A DNA stretch of 64,000 bases from Virgibacillus ihumii (GTDB taxonomy: Bacteria; Bacillota; Bacilli; Bacillales; Amphibacillaceae): the NCBI RefSeq assembly GCF_902726655.1, contig NZ_CACVAN010000001.1, positions 3,472,001 to 3,536,000 on the forward strand, written 5' to 3'. The first letter of the stretch is position 1, and each line of letters begins with the position of its first letter. The notes beneath the pieces were generated by a model. That model worked only from the letters and a program-made list of their open reading frames with translations, searched no databases and was not told the DNA's origin. The position numbers and the translations under genes are program-made. Below, piece by piece: positions 8,072 through 16,518 of this stretch.

Positions 8072-8425
8072 TTATAAATCAGTTGAAAATGTTGAAGTGA
8101 TAACCTTTGATAAATCAATCGTGTTTTTCATTTCGTCAAAAAGCCGGTTGATTTCCGGATCACTGTCAACCTGTTCCATGACTTCATTATAATGGGATTT
8201 GTTGCGGAAAACGGACTGACCGAAAACTACAGACTCGTCATCAGCAACGTCAACCACACCAAGCAGTCCTTTGCAGTTATTGCTTCCATCAAGATTATCC
8301 GCGAGGTAGGTCATGTCCTCCAATGCACCGCTTGATAAATATATTTCACTTGCCTTTTCATTAATTTCAATAAAATGCTGCAATTTCTCCTGTTTTACCC
8401 GATACAGATAAATAACGGTATACAT
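8072..8425 (-). CDS. DUF1428-like small protein
   Basis: This 117-residue soluble protein begins MYTVIYLYRVKQEKLQHFIE and has ESVVFGQSVFRNKSHYNEVM followed by a DPEINRLFDEM segment. These match the dimeric alpha/beta-barrel DUF1428 proteins, where VVF...KSRAHRD and a 'DPR/DPE' turn are conserved. No enzymatic activity is established for the family. It is monocistronic, between the CoA-transferase operon and a divergent exporter. Antibiotic-biosynthesis monooxygenase-like folds are the nearest alternative. Confidence 0.6.
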   Translation of the reverse strand: MYTVIYLYRVKQEKLQHFIEINEKASEIYLSSGALEDMTYLADNLDGSNNCKGLLGVVDVADDESVVFGQSVFRNKSHYNEVMEQVDSDPEINRLFDEMKNTIDLSKVITSTFSTDL

Positions 8426-8562
8426 GTAATCACCTCATCATTCCTACTATATACAGTAATTCAATATTGCTCGTAAAAATCCTTCATTTTTGACAGAAAA
8501 ATTCTTATTGTCGACAGAAAACTTGTATATACGAGGCGGAGGGAAAAAGCTAAATTAAATGG

Positions 8563-8591
8563 TTGTAAGATGTCCTCACACCGAGTATAAT
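8563..8591 (+). promoter_or_regulatory. SigA-type promoter of the DHA2 exporter
   Basis: TTGTAA (8563-8568), a 17-base spacer and a perfect TATAAT (8586-8591) stand about 45 bases before the exporter start. No clear operator dyad overlaps them. Confidence 0.65.
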
Positions 8592-8633
8592 TTGAAAGTT
8601 AAATGATTTATTGGTGAAAGTAGGGGGATAAAA

Positions 8634-10073
8634 ATGACGTCGCAACCTTATAACAAAACATTAATGGCTGCCCTTCTGCTTGCGGGTTCATTTATTGCAA
8701 TTTTAAATCAGACACTAATGATAACAGCCATTCCTCCAATCATGAAGGAAATGAATATTTCTGCCAATACGGCTCAATGGCTGACGACGGTCTTTATGCT
8801 TGTTAATGGGGTTATGATCCCAATCACTGCCTTTTTGATTGAACGGTTTACAACCCGTCAGCTTTTTATGACTGCGATGAGTGTATTCGCAGTTGGAACT
8901 GTTGTAGGCGGGCTTGCTCCAAATTTCGCTGTTCTGCTGACCGGAAGAATTATTCAATCAGCAGGAGCAGGGATTATGCTGCCGCTCATGCAGACGGTTT
9001 TCCTGTTAATTTTCCCTGTTAATAAACGTGGAGCAGCAATGGGCTACATCGGACTTGTCATTTCTTTTGCACCGGCTATTGGACCGACTTTGTCCGGGTG
9101 GGTTACGTATCATTATTCCTGGAGATTCTTATTTTTACTTATTTTACCTTTAGCCATTTTAATTATTTTTATTGCGTATTTCATTTTAAGGAATGTAACC
9201 GAGCTAACGTATCCGAAACTCGATATTCCATCGATTATCTTATCCTCTGTCGGCTTTGGCGGACTCTTGTTTGGCTTTTCAAGTGCCGGAAACTATGGAT
9301 GGGATAGTGGACGGACCATTGCCATTCTTGCAGTTGGTTCCTTTACCCTAGCCGTTTTTGTAATGCGGCAATTGCGCATGCAGCAGCCAATGCTGGAATT
9401 CAGGGTATTTAAATATAACATGTTTACCATTACAACAATAATTGGCATGATTTCGTTCCTTGGGTTGATTGGATCGGAAACTCTAATACCGCTTTATATG
9501 CAGAACATGAGAGGTTTCACTGCCATGGAATCCGGACTCGTCCTTCTTCCCGGCGCTCTTATCTCCGGATTCATGTCGCCGATTACAGGACGAATTTTCG
9601 ACCGGTTCGGTGCCCGTATGTTGTCGCTTGTTGGTTTGATTATTATGACTGCCGCAACTTTGGCTTTTGGGTTCCTCGGCACAACAACGACACTCACGTT
9701 CCTGATTGTTATGTATGCTGTTCGCATGTTTGGATTCTCAATGGTGATGATGCCTGTGACAACAGCAGGATTGAATCAATTGCCGCAAAAATTGATACCA
9801 CATGGTGCAGCTATGAACAATACGATGCGGCAAATTGCAGCATCTGTCGGAACAGCAATTCTCGTTACGATTATGACGATGGCTGCGCAAAACGCTCAGC
9901 AAGGCCCGTCGATATCGAACCCGGGTATTCACGGAGTAAATGTCGCTTTTTTAGTGATTGTTGTTTTATCGTTCATTGGGATTATCTTATCTATTTTTGT
10001 TAAAAGAACCTATCCGCCTGCTGAGGAAGCAGGGGAAACAGAAATTGATAAGTACAAAGAGGAAAGTAAATAA
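8634..10073 (+). CDS. DHA2-family MFS multidrug exporter
   Basis: This 479-residue polytopic protein has features of the 14-helix drug:H+ antiporter family (EmrB/QacA/LmrB). Helix 1 contains FIAILNQTLMITAIPPIM, loop 2-3 is ITAFLIERFTTRQLF, and motif C appears as VISFAPAIGPTLSGW. A PGALISGFMSPITGRIFDRFG segment starts the second half, and the cytoplasmic tail is short and acidic. It sits alone with its own promoter and terminator and has no adjacent TetR/MarR regulator. Substrates cannot be predicted. Confidence 0.85.
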   Translation: MTSQPYNKTLMAALLLAGSFIAILNQTLMITAIPPIMKEMNISANTAQWLTTVFMLVNGVMIPITAFLIERFTTRQLFMTAMSVFAVGTVVGGLAPNFAVLLTGRIIQSAGAGIMLPLMQTVFLLIFPVNKRGAAMGYIGLVISFAPAIGPTLSGWVTYHYSWRFLFLLILPLAILIIFIAYFILRNVTELTYPKLDIPSIILSSVGFGGLLFGFSSAGNYGWDSGRTIAILAVGSFTLAVFVMRQLRMQQPMLEFRVFKYNMFTITTIIGMISFLGLIGSETLIPLYMQNMRGFTAMESGLVLLPGALISGFMSPITGRIFDRFGARMLSLVGLIIMTAATLAFGFLGTTTTLTFLIVMYAVRMFGFSMVMMPVTTAGLNQLPQKLIPHGAAMNNTMRQIAASVGTAILVTIMTMAAQNAQQGPSISNPGIHGVNVAFLVIVVLSFIGIILSIFVKRTYPPAEEAGETEIDKYKEESK

Positions 10074-10115
10074 ATGTATGATTATCGAACTAACATGAGA
10101 CACCAGAAAAAAAGC

Positions 10116-10157
10116 GAGCCCGTTTTTGAAAAAGATTAATCAAAAACAGGCTCTTTT
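10116..10157 (+). terminator. Terminator after the DHA2 exporter
   Basis: GAGCC(C)GTTTTTGA pairs with TCAAAAACAGGCTC and is followed by TTTT. It lies about 40 bases after the exporter stop. Confidence 0.75.
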
Positions 10158-10224
10158 CTGGAAAAGAGAAGCTTATTTCAATAATTAGTAAATGCACTTG
10201 AGAGTTTGTTGGATTTTTTTGGTA

Positions 10225-11232
10225 TTATTTAGCTGCTTTTTGTAATTTGCCAATCATTTTAAGCGCCTTACCGGTTCCGATGGCAACTGACTCAAGCGGG
10301 TTCGGTGCAATGTGAACCGGAACGATAATTTCGTTTGACAGCCAGTCCTGCATTCCGTTTAATAATGACCCGCCGCCGGTCAGAACAATTCCGCGGTCAA
10401 CAATGTCCCCGCTTAATTCAGGCGGGCAGTTCTCCAGTGTTGCTCGGATTGCTTCAAGGATTTTATCCAACGATTCGTTTAAGGCAGCATATACTTCTTT
10501 AGAGGAAACGGACACAGTTTTTGGAAGACCGGTTACCATGTCGCGGCCGCGTACTTCCATTGTTTCTTCCTTATGATCTTCATAGGCATGGCCAATTTCC
10601 ATTTTAATATTTTCTGCTGTCCGCTCACCGATCAAAATATTATACTTTTTACGGATATAATGGGTGATTTCCTCATCCATCTTATCCCCGCCGGTACGAA
10701 TGGAGTTGCAGGAAACTACTCCGCCAAATGATATGATGCCCACTTCGCTTGTACCGCCGCCAATATCGACGATTACATTAGCAATTGGCTCGTCTACAGG
10801 CAAATCCGCACCGATTGCTGCTGCAACGGGTTCTTCTATTAAATGGACATGTTTAGCCCCGTAACTGGTTACAGCATTGTGAATGGCGCGGCGTTCAACG
10901 GTTGTGCTTCCGGATGGTGTACATACAACCACTGTCGGCTTACGCATGGAAAGTCCCATTTTTTTGCTGACTTTTTTCAAAAATTCCTTCAGCATTTGCG
11001 CGGTGACATCGTAGTCAGCAATCACACCATCCCGTAATGGGCGGATCGGTACAATGTTCTGAGGCGTTTTCCCGACCATTTCCTTTGCTTCCGACCCAAC
11101 GGCGACAACATTTTTGGTGTTCATATCAATTGCAACTACAGACGGCTCATTCAAAACAATTCCTTTTGTCTTTGAATATATAAGTATATTTGCAGTACCT
11201 AAATCAATTCCAATTTCAGCAGTTGATAGCAT
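10225..11232 (-). CDS. mreBH: Rod-shape actin homologue MreBH
   Basis: The ATG at 11232 has GGAGG 8 bases upstream; the longer TTG-initiated frame starts inside that ribosome site. The 335-residue protein has actin-fold motifs: [16 protein letters not shown] (phosphate 1), [16 protein letters not shown] (phosphate 2) and [14 protein letters not shown] (adenosine). It resembles B. subtilis MreBH more than MreB or Mbl, notably at the shared [14 protein letters not shown] and [13 protein letters not shown] segments. MreBH forms membrane filaments that guide the hydrolase LytE and cell elongation. In B. subtilis it is SigI-controlled; ACCCCC on the minus strand about 100 bases upstream (11333-11338) could be a SigI -35, but no good CGAA -10 follows. 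Confidence 0.88.
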   Translation of the reverse strand: MLSTAEIGIDLGTANILIYSKTKGIVLNEPSVVAIDMNTKNVVAVGSEAKEMVGKTPQNIVPIRPLRDGVIADYDVTAQMLKEFLKKVSKKMGLSMRKPTVVVCTPSGSTTVERRAIHNAVTSYGAKHVHLIEEPVAAAIGADLPVDEPIANVIVDIGGGTSEVGIISFGGVVSCNSIRTGGDKMDEEITHYIRKKYNILIGERTAENIKMEIGHAYEDHKEETMEVRGRDMVTGLPKTVSVSSKEVYAALNESLDKILEAIRATLENCPPELSGDIVDRGIVLTGGGSLLNGMQDWLSNEIIVPVHIAPNPLESVAIGTGKALKMIGKLQKAAK

Positions 11233-11654
11233 AGCAAGTTCCTCCAATGATGTAACTATTTTCTATTAAGCTCATAAACGACACAAGATATAGAAATTCA
11301 TTATATTTATTCTATACTTTACCATACTTTCTGGGGGTAAATAAACATCTTACATATATTGGTTTGACGGTACTTCAATAGAACAGTTGATTACAAAAAT
11401 TCAAGTAACATTTTTATTACAATTCTACTGTTTTTGTAATATAACAGCCTTCATTCAACAATTGTCAAGGAATACTTTTTTCCAATTTTACCCTTTAAAA
11501 AGTATATTTTCCTATTAATCTATGTCTCAGGTCTTATTTCATGGCAGTTTCTGAACTTAATCCTATTGATGGTAATAGCTTCCAAAATTATTACACGAAC
11601 CACATGGTATGATGATTTTGCAAATTAAAAAACACAGGAGAGGTGACAAGATAG
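11233..11654. other. Intergenic region between mreBH and the CAP-domain gene
   Basis: This is a divergent, AT-rich spacer without a convincing ORF. It contains the ACCCCC motif (minus strand, 11333-11338) noted under mreBH, and a 10-bp inverted repeat ATTACAAAAA...TTTTTGTAAT around 11391-11442. The arms of that repeat are too far apart for a compact hairpin. A TATGAT box at about 11608 may serve the rightward gene, but I see no good -35. Confidence 0.4.
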
Positions 11655-12497
11655 ATGCTAAACAAATTAGTAGTAACAACCGTTTCTGCGGCAGTTTTAT
11701 TTGGTGGAGCTTTTCAAACTACCACTGATGCTTCAGCAAATACAGATAAATCTCAAAATCAATCACAACAAAACAGTGATTGCTTCCAGTTTTCAAAAAA
11801 GGAATTAGATAATTTCCTGAATAAATATTTCGGTAATGTCGACTGGGAGAAAGTTAATGTCAATAAACAGGTCACTGCACAGCAGGAAAAACCTGAACCA
11901 AAAAAGGAAACAAAACAACCTGTACCAGAACAGAATACTCAGCAGCAAGATCAACAGGCACAGCCTGAGCAGAATAAGCAGTCTGAACAACAACAAGAAC
12001 CAGCTGAACAAGTACAGGCACCTCAACAGGAGCAAACAGAGGCACCTGCAAAGCAGCAAACACAACAACAGAATCAAACAACTCAGCAGCAACAGCAAAA
12101 CAACAGCCAAGCTTATCAGTTGAGCCAGTATGAAAAGAAAGTTGTTGAATTGACGAATCAGGAACGTACTGAACGCGGGCTGGAACCGCTTGAAATCAGT
12201 ACTGAATTGAGTAAAGTAGCCCGTGAGAAGTCCCGTGATATGGCTGAAAACAATTATTTCTCCCACAATAGCCCAACGTACGGTTCACCGTTTGACATGA
12301 TGAAACAATTCGGTATCACGTACAAAACTGCAGGCGAAAACATTGCTAGGGGTCAACAAACTCCACAAGAGGTTGTGAACGGTTGGATGAACAGTGAAGG
12401 CCACCGTGCAAACATTCTAAATGAAAGCTTCACTCATATTGGTGTAGGATATGTGGAGAATGGAAATTATTGGACACAGCAATTCATTGGCAAATAA
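11655..12497 (+). CDS. Secreted CAP/SCP-domain protein (YkwD-like) with Gln-rich linker
   Basis: This 280-residue protein begins with a signal peptide (MLNKLVVTTVSAAVLFGGAF..., cleavage near DASA). A short folded-looking stretch (about 40-65) is followed by a roughly 90-residue linker dominated by Gln, Pro, Glu and Ala (70-155), and then a CAP domain (about 160-280). The CAP domain shows LTNQERTERGLEPL, NNYFSHNSPTYGSPFDMM, AGENIARGQQTPQEVV and GWMNSEGHRANIL, the standard signatures. Bacterial CAP proteins are extracytoplasmic; Bacillus members are often sporulation- or wall-associated, but activity is unknown. Monocistronic with its own terminator. Confidence 0.88.
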   Translation: MLNKLVVTTVSAAVLFGGAFQTTTDASANTDKSQNQSQQNSDCFQFSKKELDNFLNKYFGNVDWEKVNVNKQVTAQQEKPEPKKETKQPVPEQNTQQQDQQAQPEQNKQSEQQQEPAEQVQAPQQEQTEAPAKQQTQQQNQTTQQQQQNNSQAYQLSQYEKKVVELTNQERTERGLEPLEISTELSKVAREKSRDMAENNYFSHNSPTYGSPFDMMKQFGITYKTAGENIARGQQTPQEVVNGWMNSEGHRANILNESFTHIGVGYVENGNYWTQQFIGK

Positions 12498-12520
12498 GAA
12501 ATGAATTAATAGAAAGATTG

Positions 12521-12557
12521 AAAAGTGCTGATCTTATGTGGATCAGCACTTTTTTTG
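12521..12557 (+). terminator. Terminator of the CAP-domain gene
   Basis: AAAAGTGCTGATC and GATCAGCACTTTT form a 13-bp stem with loop TTATGTG, running into TTTTTTT. Confidence 0.92.
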
Positions 12558-12590
12558 GCAATTAAGTTTCTTACTGCATAAGTGCAACTA
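12556..12590 (+). repeat. Short dispersed repeat, copy 1 (partial)
   Basis: TTGGCAATTAAG followed by TTTCTTACTGCATAAGTGCAACTA matches the first half of a short repeat also found at 21314, 62139 and 62673, with flanks of the same sequence around the element at 52390. This copy lacks the GAAAGTATAAAA block and the later CTTGGT/ACCAAG palindrome. It begins within the T-run of a terminator, as copy 2 does. Confidence 0.65.
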
Positions 12591-13101
12591 GGCATTCGCC
12601 ATAAAAATTCTTTAGAGGTACGATCATCCTAAAACACCCTATTAAGTGGTTTGATGACGGTAGATCAGTGGAATTTATTCATAGGTCTGCATTAGTGAAA
12701 ATTATCAAAACCAGTGGAAGGCTTTTTCACGGGAAAAACACATAATCGTTATGGAGTCCGGGCAAATTTTCCTTCAATATTATTGCTCCGGCTTGATTTA
12801 TGTGAAAAGAGTATGTTTTTATAACGTCAGAAACTAAGCGTATATGAAAAAATTCGGCACTTGCTATAAACCGAGGCATGCCAGGTTTTTATTAAGAAAT
12901 GGCGGTTGAGATATATTATCGTTATTGACCGATATATTGTTCATAACAAAATCGCGCGTCAGAATGGAATATCGCGCAATGGAGCAAGGGTGAAACATTA
13001 ATTCTTAACGCCATTGAGCATTTTACAGCATAACAATGGGAAACATAATTAATACGTGGAACATTTCAATAAAGTTGTATACTAAAAGTGAGGTGGATGG
13101 T
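12591..13101. other. Non-coding gap before glutaminase
   Basis: About 510 bases without a supportable gene. I found no protein remnant in six frames. Between 12910 and 12990 there is weak periodicity: GATATATT recurs after 21 bases and TCGCGC after 20 bases, possibly a decayed relative of the intergenic tandem arrays seen elsewhere in the window. TATACT at 13078-13083 may be a -10 box for the glutaminase gene. Confidence 0.4.
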
Positions 13102-14097
13102 ATGGTACAGGGGACAGCAAACTGGAATACGGAGCAGACAGAAGAATGGCTCCAGGAATATGTTGATGACTGGGTGGCTTTTTACCATAATAAAACAGGC
13201 GACGGAAAGGTGGCATCCTATATTCCTGAACTGCAAAAAGCCGATCCGAATGATCTTGGTATTACGATTATCGGAAAGAGCGGAATGACAATCAGTTCTG
13301 GTGCCATAGAATCACCGTTCACGGTCCAGAGTATCTCCAAAGTGCTCAGTTTTATTGTGGCATGTATGGAACGCGGGGTTGCCTATATGCTTGATAAAGT
13401 GGATGTGGAACCGACCGGCGAAGCATTTAATTCCATCATGCACCTGGAAATGCGGCAGGTAAAAAAACCGTTTAATCCGCTCGTTAATGCAGGTGCCATT
13501 ACCGTTTCATCCATTCTGGAAGGACGTACATCCGATGAAAAGATGGAACCAATCTTTGAACTGCTCACGAAAATGCTCGGTTACCGTCCGGCAATCAATG
13601 TTGATGTGTATGAATCCGAGCGTGATACCTCTGTACGGAATAGGGCAATCGGCTACTATCTTTTGGAGACCGACTTTCTTGAATCGGATTTAAATATTAC
13701 CCTGGAGACTTATTTTAAGCAGTGCTCAATTGAAGTAACCGTTAATGATTTGGCACAAATCGGCTTAATTCTCGCCAATGATGGAATTGATCCGGAATCG
13801 CGGGAAGAAATTATTCCAAGGCAGGTTGCAAGAATTGCCAAAGCGCTTATGCTAACATGTGGTATGTATGATGCTTCAGGAAAATTTGCCACTTATGTGG
13901 GAATTCCTGCGAAAAGTGGGGTGTCTGGTGGTATCATAGCTGCAGTACCTCCAAGAGTACGTGACGAGGAGCTGCCGTTTCTGGAAGGCTGCGGGATCGG
14001 TGTCTATGGGCCGGCACTGGATGATAGAGGCAACAGTATTGCTGGAATACGGCTGTTGAGGCACATTGCGAGCCAGTGGGACTTAAGCATATTCTAA
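13102..14097 (+). CDS. glsA: Glutaminase A
   Basis: ATG at 13102 is preferred, with GTGAGGTGG about 6 bases upstream and the usual protein length (331 residues); a start at 13036 would add 22 residues without a ribosome site. The enzyme belongs to the serine-dependent beta-lactamase-like glutaminases that hydrolyse glutamine to glutamate and ammonia. FTVQSISKVLSF carries the catalytic Ser-x-x-Lys, and KKPFNPLVNAGAI, SGVSGGIIAAVPP and GNSIAGIRLL are family landmarks. It is cytoplasmic. No linked glutamine transporter or two-component system is present, unlike the ybgJ-ybgH locus of B. subtilis. Confidence 0.93.
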   Translation: MVQGTANWNTEQTEEWLQEYVDDWVAFYHNKTGDGKVASYIPELQKADPNDLGITIIGKSGMTISSGAIESPFTVQSISKVLSFIVACMERGVAYMLDKVDVEPTGEAFNSIMHLEMRQVKKPFNPLVNAGAITVSSILEGRTSDEKMEPIFELLTKMLGYRPAINVDVYESERDTSVRNRAIGYYLLETDFLESDLNITLETYFKQCSIEVTVNDLAQIGLILANDGIDPESREEIIPRQVARIAKALMLTCGMYDASGKFATYVGIPAKSGVSGGIIAAVPPRVRDEELPFLEGCGIGVYGPALDDRGNSIAGIRLLRHIASQWDLSIF

Positions 14098-14117
14098 TAT
14101 GATAAGGGGGAATAAGC

Positions 14118-14786
14118 GTGTGCGGACGTTACACATTATTGGCAGATGAGGTGGAAATCTTACGCGAGTTTGACCTGGAACAGCCGATTGAATCGTATCA
14201 ACCAAGTTTTAACATTGCACCCGGACAGAATGTGCTGGCAATCATCCATGATGGAAAGAAAAAGCGGGCCGGATATTTACGCTGGGGGCTAGTTCCATCA
14301 TGGGCAAAAGATGAAAAAATCGGCTACAAAATGATTAATGCCCGAAGCGAGACAGCACATGAAAAGCCAAGTTTTAAAAAGCTGATCGCCCGCAAACGCT
14401 GCTTAATTGTTGCAGACAGCTTTTATGAGTGGAAACGGGATGGGAAAGAAAAACAGCCGAAGCGCATTCAGCTGGCTGACCGGAAGCTGTTTGCTTTTGC
14501 GGGTCTATGGGATCAATGGCAACACGAGGATAAAAAACTGTTCACTTGTACGATTCTTACAAAAGACGCGAATGAGTACATGCAGCAGATTCATCACCGC
14601 ATGCCAATTATACTGCCAAAGGAAAAAGAAGACGAGTGGATTGCATCGCCTGAACGTGATGTGAATGTATGGCATCATTTTTTGGAAACACTGGAAGCCG
14701 ACACGTTTACGTCTTATAATGTGGATACATATGTAAATGCGGCCAAAAATAATGATGCCGCATGTATTGAACCACTGGCAGAATAG
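14118..14786 (+). CDS. SOS response-associated peptidase family (YedK/HMCES) abasic-site protein
   Basis: The GTG start (14118) gives MCGRYTLLADEVEIL; Cys2, exposed after Met removal, is the catalytic residue of this family. The 222-residue protein includes YQPSFNIAPGQNVLAII, LRWGLVPSWAKD, MINARSETAHEKPSF, CLIVADSFYEWKR and HHRMPIIL, matching the SRAP fold including the active-site Asn, Glu and His. YedK/HMCES proteins form a thiazolidine crosslink with abasic sites in single-stranded DNA, shielding them from breakage. GGGGG lies upstream of the start. It is probably co-transcribed with the following phosphatase gene. Confidence 0.92.
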   Translation: MCGRYTLLADEVEILREFDLEQPIESYQPSFNIAPGQNVLAIIHDGKKKRAGYLRWGLVPSWAKDEKIGYKMINARSETAHEKPSFKKLIARKRCLIVADSFYEWKRDGKEKQPKRIQLADRKLFAFAGLWDQWQHEDKKLFTCTILTKDANEYMQQIHHRMPIILPKEKEDEWIASPERDVNVWHHFLETLEADTFTSYNVDTYVNAAKNNDAACIEPLAE

Positions 14787-14840
14787 GAGGGCGTTTATAC
14801 CTTGAATGAATGGGTAAAGAAAAGATAAGGAGATTTTGGT

Positions 14841-15311
14841 ATGATAAGGGTTTTATTTATTTGTCTGGGAAATATCTGCAGATCACCGATGGCGGAAGCT
14901 GTATTCCGCAACCTTGTGCAACAGGATAATCTTTCAGATAAAATAACGGTTGATTCTGCAGGAATTGGGCATTGGCACAGCGGGGAACCGCCGCACAAGG
15001 GCACCAGAGACATGCTGGACAAACTGCATATTTCCTACAAAGATATGAAAGCAAGACAGGTACATTCAACTGACTGGCGGGATTTTGACTACATTATCGC
15101 AATGGATGATCAAAACATTCGTGATCTTCGCAATATAAACGACGAAATGAGCGAAGTCACGATTGCGAAACTGATGGATTTTGTAAAAGATCCTGACAAT
15201 GAAAATGTACCTGACCCATACTTTACAGGCAATTTTGATTACACGTATGAATTAGTATCAAAAGGCTGCAATGGTTTATTGGATAATATAAAAAAGGAAA
15301 AAAACATATAG
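14841..15311 (+). CDS. yfkJ: Low-molecular-weight protein-tyrosine phosphatase
   Basis: This 156-residue protein opens with MIRVLFICLGNICRSPMAEA, containing the CX5R phosphate-binding loop (CLGNICR) with the adjacent Ser of this class. The general-acid loop DPYFTGNFDY is near residue 125. Such enzymes remove phosphate from protein tyrosine, including regulators of stress resistance in B. subtilis (YfkJ, YwlE). Gene order PTPase, small YfkI-like protein and YihY/BrkB protein equals B. subtilis yfkJ-yfkI-yfkH, supporting the symbol. Confidence 0.9.
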   Translation: MIRVLFICLGNICRSPMAEAVFRNLVQQDNLSDKITVDSAGIGHWHSGEPPHKGTRDMLDKLHISYKDMKARQVHSTDWRDFDYIIAMDDQNIRDLRNINDEMSEVTIAKLMDFVKDPDNENVPDPYFTGNFDYTYELVSKGCNGLLDNIKKEKNI

Positions 15312-15330
15312 TTAAAGGAGCGAAACAGAG

Positions 15331-15645
15331 ATGGGCAAACAGAAACTATTTATCGGAGTCATCGCGGGGGCGATTGCAGGTGGACTTGTATCGTTATTCA
15401 ATCGTGATACAAGAGACTATACAAAACACAAGATGGGTGTTGTCAAAGACCGGTCAGGATATTATGCGAAACATCCGTCAGACGCAGTTAAAACAGCCCG
15501 AATCAGATTTGATTCCTTTAATAAAAAATTGACGAGTGGAACAGAAAATGCTTTAAAAGCACTTGATCAGGTGGAAAGCTCGCTTGACAAGTATGTGAAT
15601 AAAAAGCAAGAGAACCAGAAGCAACTTGATGATTCGTCAAAATAA
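15331..15645 (+). CDS. yfkI: YfkI/YtxH-like small membrane-anchored protein
   Basis: This 104-residue protein starts with a glycine/alanine-rich membrane segment (IGVIAGAIAGGLVSLF), followed by a charged helical region with NRDTRDYTKHKMG. It resembles YtxH-type stress proteins, which have one N-terminal helix and a long cytosolic helix. Its position between the phosphatase and the YihY protein matches yfkI. Function unknown. The ribosome site AAAGGAG lies 19 bases after the previous gene. Confidence 0.7.
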   Translation: MGKQKLFIGVIAGAIAGGLVSLFNRDTRDYTKHKMGVVKDRSGYYAKHPSDAVKTARIRFDSFNKKLTSGTENALKALDQVESSLDKYVNKKQENQKQLDDSSK

Positions 15646-15665
15646 ATTCATGGGGATGATGGAAT

Positions 15666-16487
15666 ATGGAAAAAGTGAAAACGTTTGGAAAGCAGCTGTT
15701 TGAACAAATTACGGAACATGATGTGTTTGGAACTGCGGCTCAGCTTGCTTATTTTTTCCTGTTATCCCTTTTTCCCTTTTTATTATTTTTAATGACACTT
15801 GTCGGATACGTTCCGATTGATGATCAGGCCATTATAGAGTTAATAGCGACGTATGCTCCAGGTGAAATTGCTGATTTGATTAATGAAAATATCAGTGAAC
15901 TTGTCAATAATCGCAACGGCTCGTTGTTATCTATTGGTATAATCGGTACATTGTGGTCTGCATCAAATGCGATCAATGCGATTATGAAGGGACTCAATAA
16001 CGCATATGAAGTTGAAGAGGACCGTTCTTTTATTGTATCCCGGTTAATCGCGGTCATATTAACGCTGGCCATGTTCTTTGTGATTTGTATGGCATTTCTG
16101 CTGCCGGTTTTCGGAAAGGTTATCGGGGAATTTCTTTTTACATTTGTCGGCCTGTCGGAAGGTTTTCTGAATGTATGGGAAACATTGAGATGGGTAATTT
16201 CATCCATAACGTTCTTTATTGTTCTGATCGCGCTGTATAAACTTGCTCCCAACAGAAAGGTTTATTTCAAATATGCAGTCTGGGGTGCATTGTTTGCAAC
16301 AGTCAGCTGGCAGCTCGTATCACTAGCATTCTCTTATTATGTTAATTCGATGGGCAATTATGCAGCAACATACGGAAGTCTGGGAACTGTCATTGTGTTG
16401 ATGATCTGGTTTTATCTGACAGGAATTATTATTTTAATTGGCGGTCTCATTAATGCGGTGTTGCGGAAAAATAATTTAGCAGATTAA
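15666..16487 (+). CDS. yfkH: YihY/BrkB-family membrane protein
   Basis: This 273-residue protein has about six membrane helices and the family signatures TAAQLAYFFLLSLFPFLLFL, LWSASNAINAIMKGLNNAY and AATYGSLGTVIVLMIWFY. The family was once called ribonuclease BN in error; its biochemical function is unknown. It is the last gene of the yfkJIH run and is followed by a bidirectional terminator. Confidence 0.87.
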   Translation: MEKVKTFGKQLFEQITEHDVFGTAAQLAYFFLLSLFPFLLFLMTLVGYVPIDDQAIIELIATYAPGEIADLINENISELVNNRNGSLLSIGIIGTLWSASNAINAIMKGLNNAYEVEEDRSFIVSRLIAVILTLAMFFVICMAFLLPVFGKVIGEFLFTFVGLSEGFLNVWETLRWVISSITFFIVLIALYKLAPNRKVYFKYAVWGALFATVSWQLVSLAFSYYVNSMGNYAATYGSLGTVIVLMIWFYLTGIIILIGGLINAVLRKNNLAD

Positions 16488-16488
16488 A

Positions 16489-16518
16489 AAATAGCTGTCA
16501 TCGATATGACAGCTATTT
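16489..16518. terminator. Bidirectional terminator between yfkH and zosA
   Basis: AAATAGCTGTCAT and ATGACAGCTATTT form a perfect 13-bp stem around CGAT. A-rich sequence on the left gives a U-tract for the minus-strand gene. The zosA stop codon lies inside the right arm. Confidence 0.85.

Noticed and set aside
11805..12266. Antisense Leu-rich ORF over the CAP-domain gene
   Set aside because: It mirrors the Gln-rich linker (CAG read as CTG) and has no independent support.
14786..14829. Eight-codon ORF (TTG start) between the YedK-like gene and yfkJ
   Set aside because: A ribosome-site-like AGGAGGG precedes it, but the product is only eight residues and could be chance; a leader peptide role has no further support.
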